This document shows positions 24,137 to 33,506 of a stretch of 64,000 bases of DNA, piece after piece. Numbering within the stretch: position 1 is the stretch's first letter; each line of letters begins with the position of its first letter. The position numbers were made by a program, and so were the translations under genes. Source of the DNA: an uncultured Draconibacterium sp. (GTDB lineage Bacteria > Bacteroidota > Bacteroidia > Bacteroidales > Prolixibacteraceae). Under the pieces are notes generated by a model. The model searched no databases. It was given only the letters and a program-made list of their open reading frames with translations, and was not told the DNA's origin. The stretch is from positions 124,001 to 188,000 of the forward strand of contig NZ_OY775905.1 in NCBI RefSeq assembly GCF_963675065.1. Reading direction: 5' to 3'.

Positions 24137-25141
24137 ATGAACACCGGAGTTATGCTGTTGTTTATTACCCTGTTTTTATTTGCAGGAACAACGCAGGCAC
24201 AGCGAATAAAAGCCACTGCCAGTCTTGATTCTGCAAATATTCTGATTGGCGACCAGGTAAAACTTTTCCTGGAAGTTGATCATCCGAAAGATGTAAACAT
24301 ACAATTTCCGGCAGTTCCGGATACGATTAACGACTTGATTGAAGTGATCAGCCGTTCGGGTGTCGACACTTTTGAATTGGACGATGAGAAGCTGATGAAA
24401 CAAATTCAGGCCTACACCATTACCAGTTTCGACAGTGGAAGCTACCGGATTCCGCCCTACTGGTTTAAAATTGATGTGGACGGAACGATCGACTCCATCC
24501 CAAGCAATGGTGTGATACTGAATGTTTATACCATGCAAATCGACACCACAAAAGGGCCGACAGATATTAAAATGCCATACGATGCTCCGCTGACTTTAAA
24601 GGAAGTTACGCCTTACATTTTGGGAGTGATTCTTATCGGAGCGATTATATTCTTCCTGTTATATTCAATTAAGCGGAAGAAAAACAACAAGCCAATATTT
24701 GCGCGTCCACAAAAACCAAAAGAACCGGCGCATATTATTGCGCTAAGGGAACTTGACCGTATTAAAACGGAAAAAGTGTGGCAGAAAGGCAAAACAAAAC
24801 AATATTACAGCGAGCTTACTGATACACTTCGGGAATATATTGAAGACCGTTTTGGAATCCGGGCATTGGAGCAAACTACCGACGAAACGATTGAAAGTTT
24901 CAGGATACAGAAAGGTTTGATTAAAGAAAAACACTTCTCGAACCTGACACATCTGTTACAGTTAGCCGACCTGGTAAAATTTGCCAAGTATCAGCCGCTG
25001 CCCGACGACGATAACCTGTCGCTGGTAAATGCCTATTTCTTTGTAAACGATACGAAGAAAGAGGAACAGAAAAAGGCTGACAGCAAAGACGCTGACAAAG
25101 GAGATGATGATGAAAATGTTGAAGAAGTTGAGATAAAATAA
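24137..25141 (+). CDS. Bat-operon membrane protein of unknown function (DUF4381-like)
   Basis: A protein of about 334 residues starting at the ATG at 24137. An upstream start at 24047 would translate a REP-like repeat and bury the signal peptide, so it is rejected. It has a signal peptide ending near GTTQAQ and a periplasmic immunoglobulin-like region resembling the BatD family (ANILIGDQVKLFLEVDHP). One membrane helix (PYILGVILIGAIIFFLLY) is followed by a basic segment and a cytoplasmic helical domain ending in a Lys/Asp/Glu-rich tail. It lies between DUF58 and batA, where MoxR operons often encode such a protein. Exact role unknown. Confidence 0.8.
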   Translation: MNTGVMLLFITLFLFAGTTQAQRIKATASLDSANILIGDQVKLFLEVDHPKDVNIQFPAVPDTINDLIEVISRSGVDTFELDDEKLMKQIQAYTITSFDSGSYRIPPYWFKIDVDGTIDSIPSNGVILNVYTMQIDTTKGPTDIKMPYDAPLTLKEVTPYILGVILIGAIIFFLLYSIKRKKNNKPIFARPQKPKEPAHIIALRELDRIKTEKVWQKGKTKQYYSELTDTLREYIEDRFGIRALEQTTDETIESFRIQKGLIKEKHFSNLTHLLQLADLVKFAKYQPLPDDDNLSLVNAYFFVNDTKKEEQKKADSKDADKGDDDENVEEVEIK

Positions 25142-25147
25142 AAAAAG

Positions 25148-26143
25148 ATGTTTGAAGGATTGACATTTAAAAACCCTGAGCTGTTTCACATTCTGTGGGT
25201 ATTGATTCCCATGGTAGCGTGGTATATCTTCAGGCAGAAAAAAAATACCGCAAGCATCCAGGTTTCATCCACCGCTTCGGTAATAAAAGCCCCAAAAACC
25301 ATCAGGCATTACTTGCGCCACCTGGTGTTTTTATGCCTGCTAATTGCCATCAGTTTTTTTGTGGTTGTTCTGGCTCGTCCGCAATCATCCAGAAACTGGG
25401 AAAAAAGCGAAACGGAAGGTATCGACATCGTTATTGCACTTGATATATCCAGTTCGATGCTGGCACAGGATTTTCAACCCGACCGTTTGGAAGCTGCAAA
25501 AAATGTAGCCATGGAATTTATTGCGGGACGCGAGTACGACAGGATGGGATTGGTGGTTTTTGCCGGCGAAGCATTTACCCAATGTCCGCTGACTACCGAC
25601 CGCGCTGTGTTACTAAATCTTTTTAAAGATATTGAAAGCGGAATGATAGAAGATGGAACAGCAATAGGTAACGGACTGGCAACCTCGGTTGCCCGCCTAA
25701 AAGACAGCGAAGCCATCAGCCGCGTGGTAATTCTGCTTACCGACGGGGAAAATAACCGTGGTGAAGTTGCCCCGGTTACAGCTGCCGAAATTGCCAAAAC
25801 TTTTGGAATTCGTGTTTACACCGTTGGTGTAGGAAGCGTTGGAACGGCACCCTACCCTGTGCAAACGCAGTTTGGCGTTCAGTTACGCGATATGCCGGTA
25901 AAGATAGACGAAGAAACCCTGCAGGAAATATCGTCGCTTACCGATGGAAGGTATTTTAGAGCAACCAGCAACACCAAGTTGGAAGAGATTTATAAAGAAA
26001 TTGATGCATTGGAAAAATCAAAAATTGAAGTGCGCGAATTCAGCCGCAAGTCGGAAGAATTTATGCCATTTGCCTTACTTGGGGCACTGTTTTTGATTGC
26101 AAGTCTGTTTATGCGTTTAACGATTTTTAGAAGTATCCCATAA
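25148..26143 (+). CDS. batA: Aerotolerance protein BatA (VWA domain)
   Basis: A 331-residue membrane-anchored VWA protein. Two hydrophobic helices (about residues 12-25 and 57-77) precede a VWA domain with an intact metal-site motif DISSS and later LTDGENN. A C-terminal membrane helix (FALLGALFLIASLFMRL) closes the protein. Together with batB it forms the paired VWA core of the Bat system, reported in Bacteroides fragilis to influence aerotolerance. It starts 7 bp after the previous stop. Confidence 0.92.
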   Translation: MFEGLTFKNPELFHILWVLIPMVAWYIFRQKKNTASIQVSSTASVIKAPKTIRHYLRHLVFLCLLIAISFFVVVLARPQSSRNWEKSETEGIDIVIALDISSSMLAQDFQPDRLEAAKNVAMEFIAGREYDRMGLVVFAGEAFTQCPLTTDRAVLLNLFKDIESGMIEDGTAIGNGLATSVARLKDSEAISRVVILLTDGENNRGEVAPVTAAEIAKTFGIRVYTVGVGSVGTAPYPVQTQFGVQLRDMPVKIDEETLQEISSLTDGRYFRATSNTKLEEIYKEIDALEKSKIEVREFSRKSEEFMPFALLGALFLIASLFMRLTIFRSIP

Positions 26144-26154
26144 GTTGATAGTGT

Positions 26155-27186
26155 ATGGAAATGTTTAGGTTTGGAAATATCGAATATTTATGGGGATTGC
26201 TAATAATTCCGCTGCTGGCACTGTTTTTTGTATGGTCGCGAATTTCGCGCCGCCGTGCATTAAAAAAGTTTGGTCAGCAGGAAATCCTGGGGCAGTTAAT
26301 GCCTTACAGTTCAGGCAACCGCCCTGTTGTTAAGTTTATCATTCTGATGCTGGCACTGGCATTTTTTATTGTTGGAATTGCCCGACCGCAGTTCGGATCG
26401 AAATTAAAAACTGAGAAACGAGAAGGTGTTGAGCTGATGATTGCGCTGGACGTGTCGAATAGTATGATGGCCGAAGACATTCAGCCCAACCGTTTAGAAC
26501 GTGCAAAAAGAGCAATTTCAAGGCTGGTAGACCGTTTAAAGGACGACAAGATCGGTTTGATCGTATTTGCCGGCGATGCTTACACACAGCTACCAATTAC
26601 CACTGATTACAATTCAGCAAAACTGTTTTTGAATTCGGTGAATACGCAAATCGTTCCGAAACAGGGGACAGCCATTGGAGCAGCCATTGATTTGGCACGT
26701 AAATCGTTTACGCCAAACGGCGAAGCCAATAAAGCAATTGTAATTATCACCGATGGAGAAAACCACGAAGATGATGCATTGGCATCAGCGCAGGCAGCAT
26801 TGGATGAAGGAGCCATTGTACATACTATTGGAATGGGATTGCCATCAGGATCGCCAATTCCTGTTTTACGCAACGGACAAACCGATTATTTGAAAGACCG
26901 CGACGGAAACGTGGTGGTAACAAAGCTGAATGAACAAATGCTGGAGCAAATTGCTGCTGCCGGTGGTGGAATTTATGTACGTGCCAATAATGCACAGGTG
27001 GGATTAAATGCCTTGTTCGATGAAATTAATAAAATGGAAAAACAGGAAATGGAAACACGTACCTATTCGGAGTACGACGACCAGTTCCAGTATTTCTTTG
27101 CAGTGGGATTGTTTTTGTTGTTACTGGAATTTGTAATTCTTGAACGCAAAAACAAGTATTTGAAGCGAATTAAGTTATTTGGATAA
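26155..27186 (+). CDS. batB: Aerotolerance protein BatB (VWA domain)
   Basis: A 343-residue paralogue of BatA with the same layout: two N-terminal membrane helices, a VWA domain with DVSNS and ITDGENHEDD, and a C-terminal helix (YFFAVGLFLLLLEFVIL). The spacing to batA is 12 bp. BatA and BatB are proposed to form a periplasm-facing complex assembled by MoxR. A repeat-bearing gap of 81 bp separates it from batC. Confidence 0.92.
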   Translation: MEMFRFGNIEYLWGLLIIPLLALFFVWSRISRRRALKKFGQQEILGQLMPYSSGNRPVVKFIILMLALAFFIVGIARPQFGSKLKTEKREGVELMIALDVSNSMMAEDIQPNRLERAKRAISRLVDRLKDDKIGLIVFAGDAYTQLPITTDYNSAKLFLNSVNTQIVPKQGTAIGAAIDLARKSFTPNGEANKAIVIITDGENHEDDALASAQAALDEGAIVHTIGMGLPSGSPIPVLRNGQTDYLKDRDGNVVVTKLNEQMLEQIAAAGGGIYVRANNAQVGLNALFDEINKMEKQEMETRTYSEYDDQFQYFFAVGLFLLLLEFVILERKNKYLKRIKLFG

Positions 27187-27258
27187 CACGTTACAGGTTA
27201 CTGGATGCAGGTTAAAAGTTTGAGAAGAACCTGCAACGTGTAACTTGCAACCTGAAAC
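27187..27258 (+). repeat. GTTACAGG-type dispersed repeat with inverted arm
   Basis: ACGTTACAGGTTACTGGATG and GATGCAGGTT face AACCTGCAACGTGTAAC, so the RNA could fold into a hairpin between batB and batC. The unit is related to 23073-23111. Confidence 0.55.
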
Positions 27259-27267
27259 GATTTTAAG

Positions 27268-28086
27268 ATGAGACGAATATATTTCATACTATTTCTGCTA
27301 ACGATTTCGGGGATTGCTTTCGGGCAAAACGAACGAAAGTTTGTGCGCAACGGAAACAAGCTGTTTATGGAGGCCGTGCGCGATACCATGAAAGTTGATA
27401 CCGTAAAATACAGTAATGCTGAAACCGAATACCGTAAAGCGCTGGAAAAACGCCCTGACGATTTGAAGTGGAATTATAACCTGGCCGATGCCTTGTACAA
27501 ACAGCAAAAGTTTGAAGATGCCGAAGGTAAGTTTTCGGAGCTGGCAGAGAAAATGGAGGAACCGGTTGAACGTGCCCGTGTTAACCACAACCTGGGGAAC
27601 ACACAACTAATGCAGGAAAAACTGGACGAGAGTATCGAATCGTACAAGAAGGCACTGCGTGAAAATCCCGATGATCTGGAAACAAAATACAACCTGGCCT
27701 ATGCACAAATGCTAAAAAAGAAAAAAGAGCAGCAACAGCAGCAAAATAAAGATCAGAACAAGGATCAGAATAAAGACAATAAGGACCAGAATAAAGATCA
27801 AAACCAGGACAAAAACGATCAGAATAAAGACAATCAGGATCAAAACAAAGACCAGAACAAGGATCAGCAGGACCAGAATAAAGATCAGGATCAGCAAAAT
27901 CAAGATCAGAACAAAGACCAAAATAAAGACCAGCAGCAACAACAACCTCAGCAAAATAAAATTTCGAAACAGGATGCTGAGCAACTGTTGCAGGCCTTGC
28001 AAAACGATGAACGCGATATACAGGACAAGGTGAAAAAGGCGAAAGCTGCCAAAGCCAAACGTACGCGATCGGAAAAAGAATGGTAA
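27268..28086 (+). CDS. batC: BatC, tetratricopeptide protein with Lys-Asp-Gln-Asn repeat tract
   Basis: A 272-residue secreted TPR protein with a signal peptide (SGIAFGQ) and about three TPR units between residues 45 and 150 (NYNLADALYKQQKFEDAE, VNHNLGNTQLMQEKLDES, TKYNLAYAQMLKKKKE). A striking hydrophilic tract of about 75 residues then repeats K-D-Q-N units before a short helical C terminus. In Bat operons the TPR protein BatC lies between batB and batD. The repeat tract is low complexity and probably disordered; its DNA is also repetitive and could vary in copy number. Confidence 0.88.
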   Translation: MRRIYFILFLLTISGIAFGQNERKFVRNGNKLFMEAVRDTMKVDTVKYSNAETEYRKALEKRPDDLKWNYNLADALYKQQKFEDAEGKFSELAEKMEEPVERARVNHNLGNTQLMQEKLDESIESYKKALRENPDDLETKYNLAYAQMLKKKKEQQQQQNKDQNKDQNKDNKDQNKDQNQDKNDQNKDNQDQNKDQNKDQQDQNKDQDQQNQDQNKDQNKDQQQQQPQQNKISKQDAEQLLQALQNDERDIQDKVKKAKAAKAKRTRSEKEW

Positions 28087-28190
28087 TTGAAACGATGAAG
28101 GATTAAGGATAAAAGATTAATTATAAAGCATTAATCGGATACAAAAAGAAGCAATTGAACAAAAATAATAATTTTGTAGGCTTTGATACA

Positions 28191-30017
28191 ATGATGAAGA
28201 AACTGGTAATATATATTTTTCTTTTTTGCGCGGCAGTTGCAGTCCGGGCTGAACAAACCCGTTTTACCATGTCGGCACCTAGTGCCGTCGAAATGGGAAA
28301 ACAATTCAGACTTAGCTTTCAAATTAACGACAGGGGAACAAATTTGCAGCTTCCTCCGGGATTAAGCGATAATTTCCAAATTTTAATGGGGCCAAGCACC
28401 AGTCAGTCAACAAGCATTCAAACCATTAACGGAAAAACGACTTCAGAGGTAACGTTTTCGTACACCTATATTTTGCGTGCCAAAGCAGAAGGAACTTTCG
28501 AAATCCGCCCGGGATCGATTGAAGTAAATGGAAAGGTTTTCGAATCCAATAAGCTGTCCATTCAGGTGGTGAAAGCACAATCGCAACCCAGCCAATCGCA
28601 GGGAGGCGCAACACAGCCACAGCAAGGAGCATCGCAAAATGTGGAGCTCGACAAAGACAACCTTTTTGTTCGTGTTGATTTAAGCAAACGAAACGTTTAC
28701 CGCGGAGAGCAAATTATAGCCACCGTAAAATTATATGTAAATCCAAACGTACCGGTTCATGGTTTTGATGAAGTAAACCTACCCACTTACGAAGGTTTTT
28801 ACACCCAGGACATTGATATTCCGCAGCAGATCAATTTCACCCGCGAGGTGTACAACGATAAAATTTACCAGGTTGGTACGCTGAAAAAGACCATTCTTTT
28901 CCCCCAACAAAACGGACGATTAACAATCGAGCCTTTCAGTATGGCACTATTGATCCGCCAGCGGGTAAAAGCACGTAGTTTCTTCGATGACTTCTTTGAT
29001 AACTATCGCACGGTTAAAGCACGCGTTACCAGCGATGCCGTTTCGGTGAATGTAAAAGACCTGCCAACCGAACCCGCCAACTTTATGGGCGGTGTGGGTA
29101 ATTTTAATGTATCATCAGAAATTAGTAGTACCAATGTAACTACTAACGATGCAGTAACGCTTACCATGAAGATATCGGGTAACGGAAATATCCGTTTGGT
29201 ACGTTCGCCTGAACTGGAGTTGCCAAGCGATTTTGAAGTTTACGACCCACGGGCAACCGACAATGTACAGGCCAACGATAACGGCGTTTCAGGAAATAAA
29301 ACCATTGAATACCTGTTCCAGCCGCGTTTTGAGGGCGACTATGAAATACCGCCAATTAAGTTTGCGTACTTTAATCCGTCAACAGGAAAGTATGTAACCA
29401 AATCAACCGATGCGTACACGCTGCACGTTGAAAAAGGAACAGAAGAGCAATCGACAACCGTAATCAGCTCGCGCCGCAAAGAAGACCTGCAGTTAATCGG
29501 TCAGGATATTCGCTTCATCAAGCAGGGAAAACCAATGCTACAGATAAAAGGACACACGTTCTACGGAAGCACAATCTTTTATTTGCTCTACCTGATTACT
29601 GCCGTGCTGTTTGTGGTGCTGTATTTCGTGTACCGTAAAAAGGCCCGCGAAAATGCCAACATTGCACTGGTACGTAATAAAAAAGCCAGCCGTGTGGCTG
29701 TAAAACGTTTGAAAGCGGCTGCCGGTTATATGAAACAAAACAACAACGAAGCGTTCCACGATGCTATTTTAAAAGCTTTCTGGGGTTACCTGAGCGACAA
29801 ACTGGGAATTCCGGTTGCCGACCTCAACCGCGAAACTGCAGTAGCCAAACTGAAGGACAGAAATGTTGCAGAAGAAGTGATTAAAGACTTTGAAGAAGTT
29901 GTTGACCAGTGCGAATTTGCACGCTATGCTCCGGCTGGAGGATCAGAAGCACGCCATGATTTGTATAAGAAGGCTGAGACGACAATGAGCCGTTTTGAAA
30001 AACAAATTAAACGCTAG
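28191..30017 (+). CDS. batD: BatD (oxygen-tolerance/BatD family)
   Basis: A protein of about 608 residues from the ATG at 28191 (an upstream TTG is not favoured). The signal peptide ends near VRAEQ. Several Ig-like beta domains fill the periplasmic part, which contains the family stretch NVYRGEQIIATVKLYVN and a Gln-rich linker near residue 140. One membrane helix (FYLLYLITAVLFVVLYFVY) is followed by a cytoplasmic helical domain of about 130 residues. The domain order matches Bacteroidota BatD. It is placed between batC and batE. Confidence 0.9.
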   Translation: MMKKLVIYIFLFCAAVAVRAEQTRFTMSAPSAVEMGKQFRLSFQINDRGTNLQLPPGLSDNFQILMGPSTSQSTSIQTINGKTTSEVTFSYTYILRAKAEGTFEIRPGSIEVNGKVFESNKLSIQVVKAQSQPSQSQGGATQPQQGASQNVELDKDNLFVRVDLSKRNVYRGEQIIATVKLYVNPNVPVHGFDEVNLPTYEGFYTQDIDIPQQINFTREVYNDKIYQVGTLKKTILFPQQNGRLTIEPFSMALLIRQRVKARSFFDDFFDNYRTVKARVTSDAVSVNVKDLPTEPANFMGGVGNFNVSSEISSTNVTTNDAVTLTMKISGNGNIRLVRSPELELPSDFEVYDPRATDNVQANDNGVSGNKTIEYLFQPRFEGDYEIPPIKFAYFNPSTGKYVTKSTDAYTLHVEKGTEEQSTTVISSRRKEDLQLIGQDIRFIKQGKPMLQIKGHTFYGSTIFYLLYLITAVLFVVLYFVYRKKARENANIALVRNKKASRVAVKRLKAAAGYMKQNNNEAFHDAILKAFWGYLSDKLGIPVADLNRETAVAKLKDRNVAEEVIKDFEEVVDQCEFARYAPAGGSEARHDLYKKAETTMSRFEKQIKR

Positions 30018-30021
30018 AACA

Positions 30022-30777
30022 ATGAAGAGGATAATAATATTCATACTACTTATAGCTCCGTTTTTTGTGTTCGCACAGGAAACAAACGAGCAACTTTGGG
30101 AGAAAGCCAACGCTTATTACACCACCGAAGAATACCAGCAGGCCGTTTCTGCTTACGAGCAGATTTTAGCCACCGGCGAAGAGTCGGCAAAAGTATATTT
30201 CAACCTGGGAAACGCCTATTTTAAAACCGGCGATATTAACAATGCCATTTTAAATTACGAACGCGCTAAAGTACTGGCTCCACACGACGAAGACATTGCT
30301 TTTAACCTGCAGGTTGCCAACCAGTATGTGGTTACACAAATCGAAGAATTACCAAAACCGTTTTTCCTCCGTTGGAAAGACTCTATTATCAATAAATACC
30401 CTGCCGATACCTGGGCATACATCAGCATTGTGTCGTTTGTTTTGTTCCTTTTACTGCTTGGTGGTTTTTTCTTTAGTAAAACAGTTGCCGTAAAACGCAT
30501 TTCGTTCTGGATTGGAATTTTCGCTATCCTGCTATCTGGTTTTGCTGTCTCTCACGCAGCACAACAAAAAGCAAGGATCAATAACCGGAATACTGCCATT
30601 GTTTTTTGCCCACGTGTTACAGTAAAAAGTTCGCCCAGTGAAAGTGGTACTGACCTGTTTCTGATTTACGAAGGATTAAAACTGGAAATTACCGATCAGC
30701 TCGACAGCTGGACAGAAATAAAACTGGCCGACGGCAACCAGGGATGGCTTCCCGATTCTTGTATCGTGAGAATCTAA
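30022..30777 (+). CDS. batE: BatE (TPR and SH3-type domain)
   Basis: A protein of about 251 residues from the ATG at 30022, just 4 bp after batD. It has a signal peptide (FFVFAQ), two or more TPR units (YFNLGNAYFKTGDINNAILN) and two membrane helices around residues 125-185. A C-terminal SH3-like domain (VTVKSSPSESGTDLFLIYEG to GNQGWLPDS) follows. It completes the moxR-DUF58-unknown-batABCDE order. An upstream TTG start would overlap batD and looks unnecessary. Confidence 0.88.
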   Translation: MKRIIIFILLIAPFFVFAQETNEQLWEKANAYYTTEEYQQAVSAYEQILATGEESAKVYFNLGNAYFKTGDINNAILNYERAKVLAPHDEDIAFNLQVANQYVVTQIEELPKPFFLRWKDSIINKYPADTWAYISIVSFVLFLLLLGGFFFSKTVAVKRISFWIGIFAILLSGFAVSHAAQQKARINNRNTAIVFCPRVTVKSSPSESGTDLFLIYEGLKLEITDQLDSWTEIKLADGNQGWLPDSCIVRI

Positions 30778-30973
30778 CCATTCGCCTTTCTTTCTATCCT
30801 CCACTACTTTAACGTATCGGTAAGTAAACAAAACAGCATTATTCTGCGTTGTTTAGTTACAAATAATACGCATATACTTTATTTTATAAAAGTCCCTGAT
30901 TTATCAGACTTTGGGATTTTAGTGCATTGCGATTTTATTAGTATATTACAGTAGTAATGAACATGAAACCTGA

Positions 30974-31816
30974 ATGTATATGAGGTTATATAACGCCTGT
31001 TCAATAAAGATCTCTAAAGTTGTAACATCCAGTTACAGCACTTCTTTTTCGTATGCTACCAGTTTACTGCAAAAACAGCATCGCGATGCTATTTACAGCA
31101 TTTATGGCTTTGTTCGTTTAGCCGATGAAATCGTAGACACTTTTCATGATAATGACAAAGCCTATTTGCTCAATAAATTCGAAGAAGATTTTAAAGATGC
31201 CATGAAACGAGGAATCAGTCTTAATCCGGTTTTGCAGGCATTTCAATACACTGTAAAGAAATATAATATTTCACTGGCTCATGTTGATGCTTTTCTAACC
31301 AGCATGAGATACGATCTGGAGAAAAAAGAATACAAAACAAAACTGGAGGCAGACCAATATATTTACGGCTCGGCTGATGTAGTTGGATTAATGTGTTTGA
31401 AAGTATTTTGCGACGGTGATCAGGAAAAATTCAACGAGTTGGTAATGCCTGCGATGAAACTGGGATCAGCTTTTCAGAAAGTAAACTTTTTGAGAGACCT
31501 GCGTGAGGACACCGAAACGTTGGGCCGGAATTATTTCGCGGAATTAAGCAGCAAAGAATTTTGCGACGAAGAAAAGAAACGCATTATAAAAGATATTGAA
31601 GCCGATTTTGAAGCCGCCTACAACGGCATAAAAAAGCTGCCCGGAAAATCGAAACTCGCCGTTCTGCTTGCTTATTACTATTACCGTTTACTACTTAATA
31701 AGTTAAAAGAAACTCCTGCCTCGGTAATTATGCAAAACCGGGTACGAATTCCTAATTATCAAAAAATGCTGATCATGGTAAAAGCAAAAACACTCTATAA
31801 TCTCGGACTGGTATGA
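30974..31816 (+). CDS. crtB: Phytoene synthase
   Basis: A 280-residue squalene/phytoene synthase that condenses two geranylgeranyl diphosphates. Both aspartate-rich motifs are present: DEIVD (about residues 52-56) and NFLRDLREDTE (about residues 174-184). It leads a nine-gene carotenoid operon and overlaps the idi start (ATGA). About 195 bp of upstream sequence separates it from batE and holds the presumed promoter; no light-responsive MerR-type regulator gene is nearby. Confidence 0.95.
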   Translation: MYMRLYNACSIKISKVVTSSYSTSFSYATSLLQKQHRDAIYSIYGFVRLADEIVDTFHDNDKAYLLNKFEEDFKDAMKRGISLNPVLQAFQYTVKKYNISLAHVDAFLTSMRYDLEKKEYKTKLEADQYIYGSADVVGLMCLKVFCDGDQEKFNELVMPAMKLGSAFQKVNFLRDLREDTETLGRNYFAELSSKEFCDEEKKRIIKDIEADFEAAYNGIKKLPGKSKLAVLLAYYYYRLLLNKLKETPASVIMQNRVRIPNYQKMLIMVKAKTLYNLGLV

Positions 31817-32349
31817 CGGACAACAACAAAATAGAAAAAGTTATTCTGGTCGACGAAAACGACAAGGTTCTTGGAGAAATGGAAAAGATGGAGGCACACG
31901 TGAAAGGTCTGCTGCACCGGGCTATTTCTGTTTTTATCGTCAACTCAAAAGGAGAATGGCTGATTCATCAGCGGGCATTTAATAAATACCATTCCAACGG
32001 GCTGTGGACCAACACCTGTTGTAGTCACCCCTACCCTGAAGAAACCAGCGTTGATGCAGCCAACCGCAGATTAATGGAAGAGATGGGCATGACAGCTCCC
32101 TTGCAGGAAATATTTGCGTTTACCTACAAAGAAGAATTGGACAACCAGCTTACAGAACATGAACTCGACCGTGTTTTTATTGGATTCAGCGATAAAAAGC
32201 CACGACCAAATGCCGATGAAGTTTCAAATTGGAAATACATCAATTTCGAAGAATTAAGGAAGGATGTAAAGAACAATCCGGATAACTACACCGTTTGGTT
32301 TAAAAAGATATATGAACGCGTTGAGGAACACTTAAAAATAAAAACGTGA
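31813..32349 (+). CDS. idi: Isopentenyl-diphosphate delta-isomerase (type I)
   Basis: A 178-residue Nudix-fold isomerase that interconverts IPP and DMAPP to feed the pathway. The active-site cysteine region NTCCSHPYPEE and the glutamate-bearing RLMEEMGM segment are both visible. It overlaps crtB by 4 bp (ATGA) and crtZ by 4 bp (GTGA), so translation is coupled on both sides. Confidence 0.95.
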   Translation: MTDNNKIEKVILVDENDKVLGEMEKMEAHVKGLLHRAISVFIVNSKGEWLIHQRAFNKYHSNGLWTNTCCSHPYPEETSVDAANRRLMEEMGMTAPLQEIFAFTYKEELDNQLTEHELDRVFIGFSDKKPRPNADEVSNWKYINFEELRKDVKNNPDNYTVWFKKIYERVEEHLKIKT

Positions 32350-32819
32350 ATATAGTAATTGCCATAGCAGCCTTTTGTTTTATGGAGTTCGTAGCCTGGT
32401 CGAACCATAAATTTGTTATGCATGGATTTTTATGGAAATGGCACCGCGATCATCATGTAAACGACCACAAAAAAAATGCGTCACAAACTGAACTCTACAA
32501 ACCCGGTTTTGAAAAGAACGATTATTTTTTTCTGGTGTATGCCATACCGGCAATTATCGTTCTGATCATTGGGTTCTTCTTTAATATTTCAGCTTTAATT
32601 ACACTGGGTATTGGCATTAGTTTATACGGGTTAACTTATTTTGCCATTCACGATGTAATGATTCATCAGCGACTGAATATTCCCTTTTTAACCCATACAA
32701 AAAATAAATACCTCAAAGCAGTGCGCGAGGCACACCTGGCACACCATCGCGGTAAGAATATTCGCGATTTTGACAATTATGGATTACTAATCTTTCAATT
32801 TCGTTTTTTAAAGAAATAA
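32346..32819 (+). CDS. crtZ: Beta-carotene hydroxylase
   Basis: A 157-residue diiron membrane hydroxylase that adds 3-hydroxyl groups to beta-ionone rings. Its histidine clusters are HKFVMHGFLWKWHRDHH near the N terminus, then IHDVMIH and HLAHH. Start is GTG, overlapping the idi stop. Four hydrophobic segments fit the family. It hydroxylates the ring made by the cyclase encoded next. Confidence 0.94.
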   Translation: MNIVIAIAAFCFMEFVAWSNHKFVMHGFLWKWHRDHHVNDHKKNASQTELYKPGFEKNDYFFLVYAIPAIIVLIIGFFFNISALITLGIGISLYGLTYFAIHDVMIHQRLNIPFLTHTKNKYLKAVREAHLAHHRGKNIRDFDNYGLLIFQFRFLKK

Positions 32820-33506
32820 ATGTCATTGTACTTTATATTACTTATGGCTTCCGGCGCAGTGCCTTTGCTGCTTAGTTTCGATAAACGACTGCAGTTTTAT
32901 AAACAGTGGAAATATGTATTTCCTTCCATTCTGTTGGTAGCTTTGGTGTACATAATTTTCGATGTGAATTTCACGAACCGGGGTATTTGGGGATTTAATC
33001 CTGATTATTTATCGGGTATTTATTTGTTTTCACTACCATTGGAAGAAATACTGTTTTTTGTTGTTATTCCTTATGCCAGCATTTTTTTACATGAATCCAT
33101 TCGGGAATATTTTCCAAAGCTGGAATTACAAAAGTCGTTGAATAAAGGTCTGCTAATAGTTTTTATTTTAATGAATGTGCTGATAGCCATTTTTAACGCC
33201 GATAAAAGTTATACGTTTTACATTGCAATAAAACTTGCTGCTGTATTAATATTCGCCTTGCTTTTAAAAAGCAGAATTACCCGTTCATTTTTTATCACCT
33301 TCGGAGTAATCCTGATTCCTTTTCTGATCGTAAACGGAATTTTAACAGGGTCGTATATCGACGAAGAAGTGGTTTGGTACAACAACAACGAAAACCTGGG
33401 GATACGACTATTTACCATACCAATTGAAGATTTTGCCTATGCGTTTAGTATGATTTTATACAACCTTTTGCTGATTGAACAAATCAAAAAATTCGTTAGT
33501 AAATGA
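32820..33506 (+). CDS. Lycopene cyclase (CrtYcd type, fused tandem domains)
   Basis: A 228-residue polytopic membrane protein of the lycopene cyclase domain family, in which two CrtYc/CrtYd-like halves are fused. Each half carries the acidic signature, PLEEILFF (about residue 75) and PIEDFAYAF (about residue 201). In Bacteroidota such cyclases make one or two beta ends on lycopene. It begins directly after the crtZ stop and ends overlapping the cruF-like gene. Confidence 0.9.
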   Translation: MSLYFILLMASGAVPLLLSFDKRLQFYKQWKYVFPSILLVALVYIIFDVNFTNRGIWGFNPDYLSGIYLFSLPLEEILFFVVIPYASIFLHESIREYFPKLELQKSLNKGLLIVFILMNVLIAIFNADKSYTFYIAIKLAAVLIFALLLKSRITRSFFITFGVILIPFLIVNGILTGSYIDEEVVWYNNNENLGIRLFTIPIEDFAYAFSMILYNLLLIEQIKKFVSK

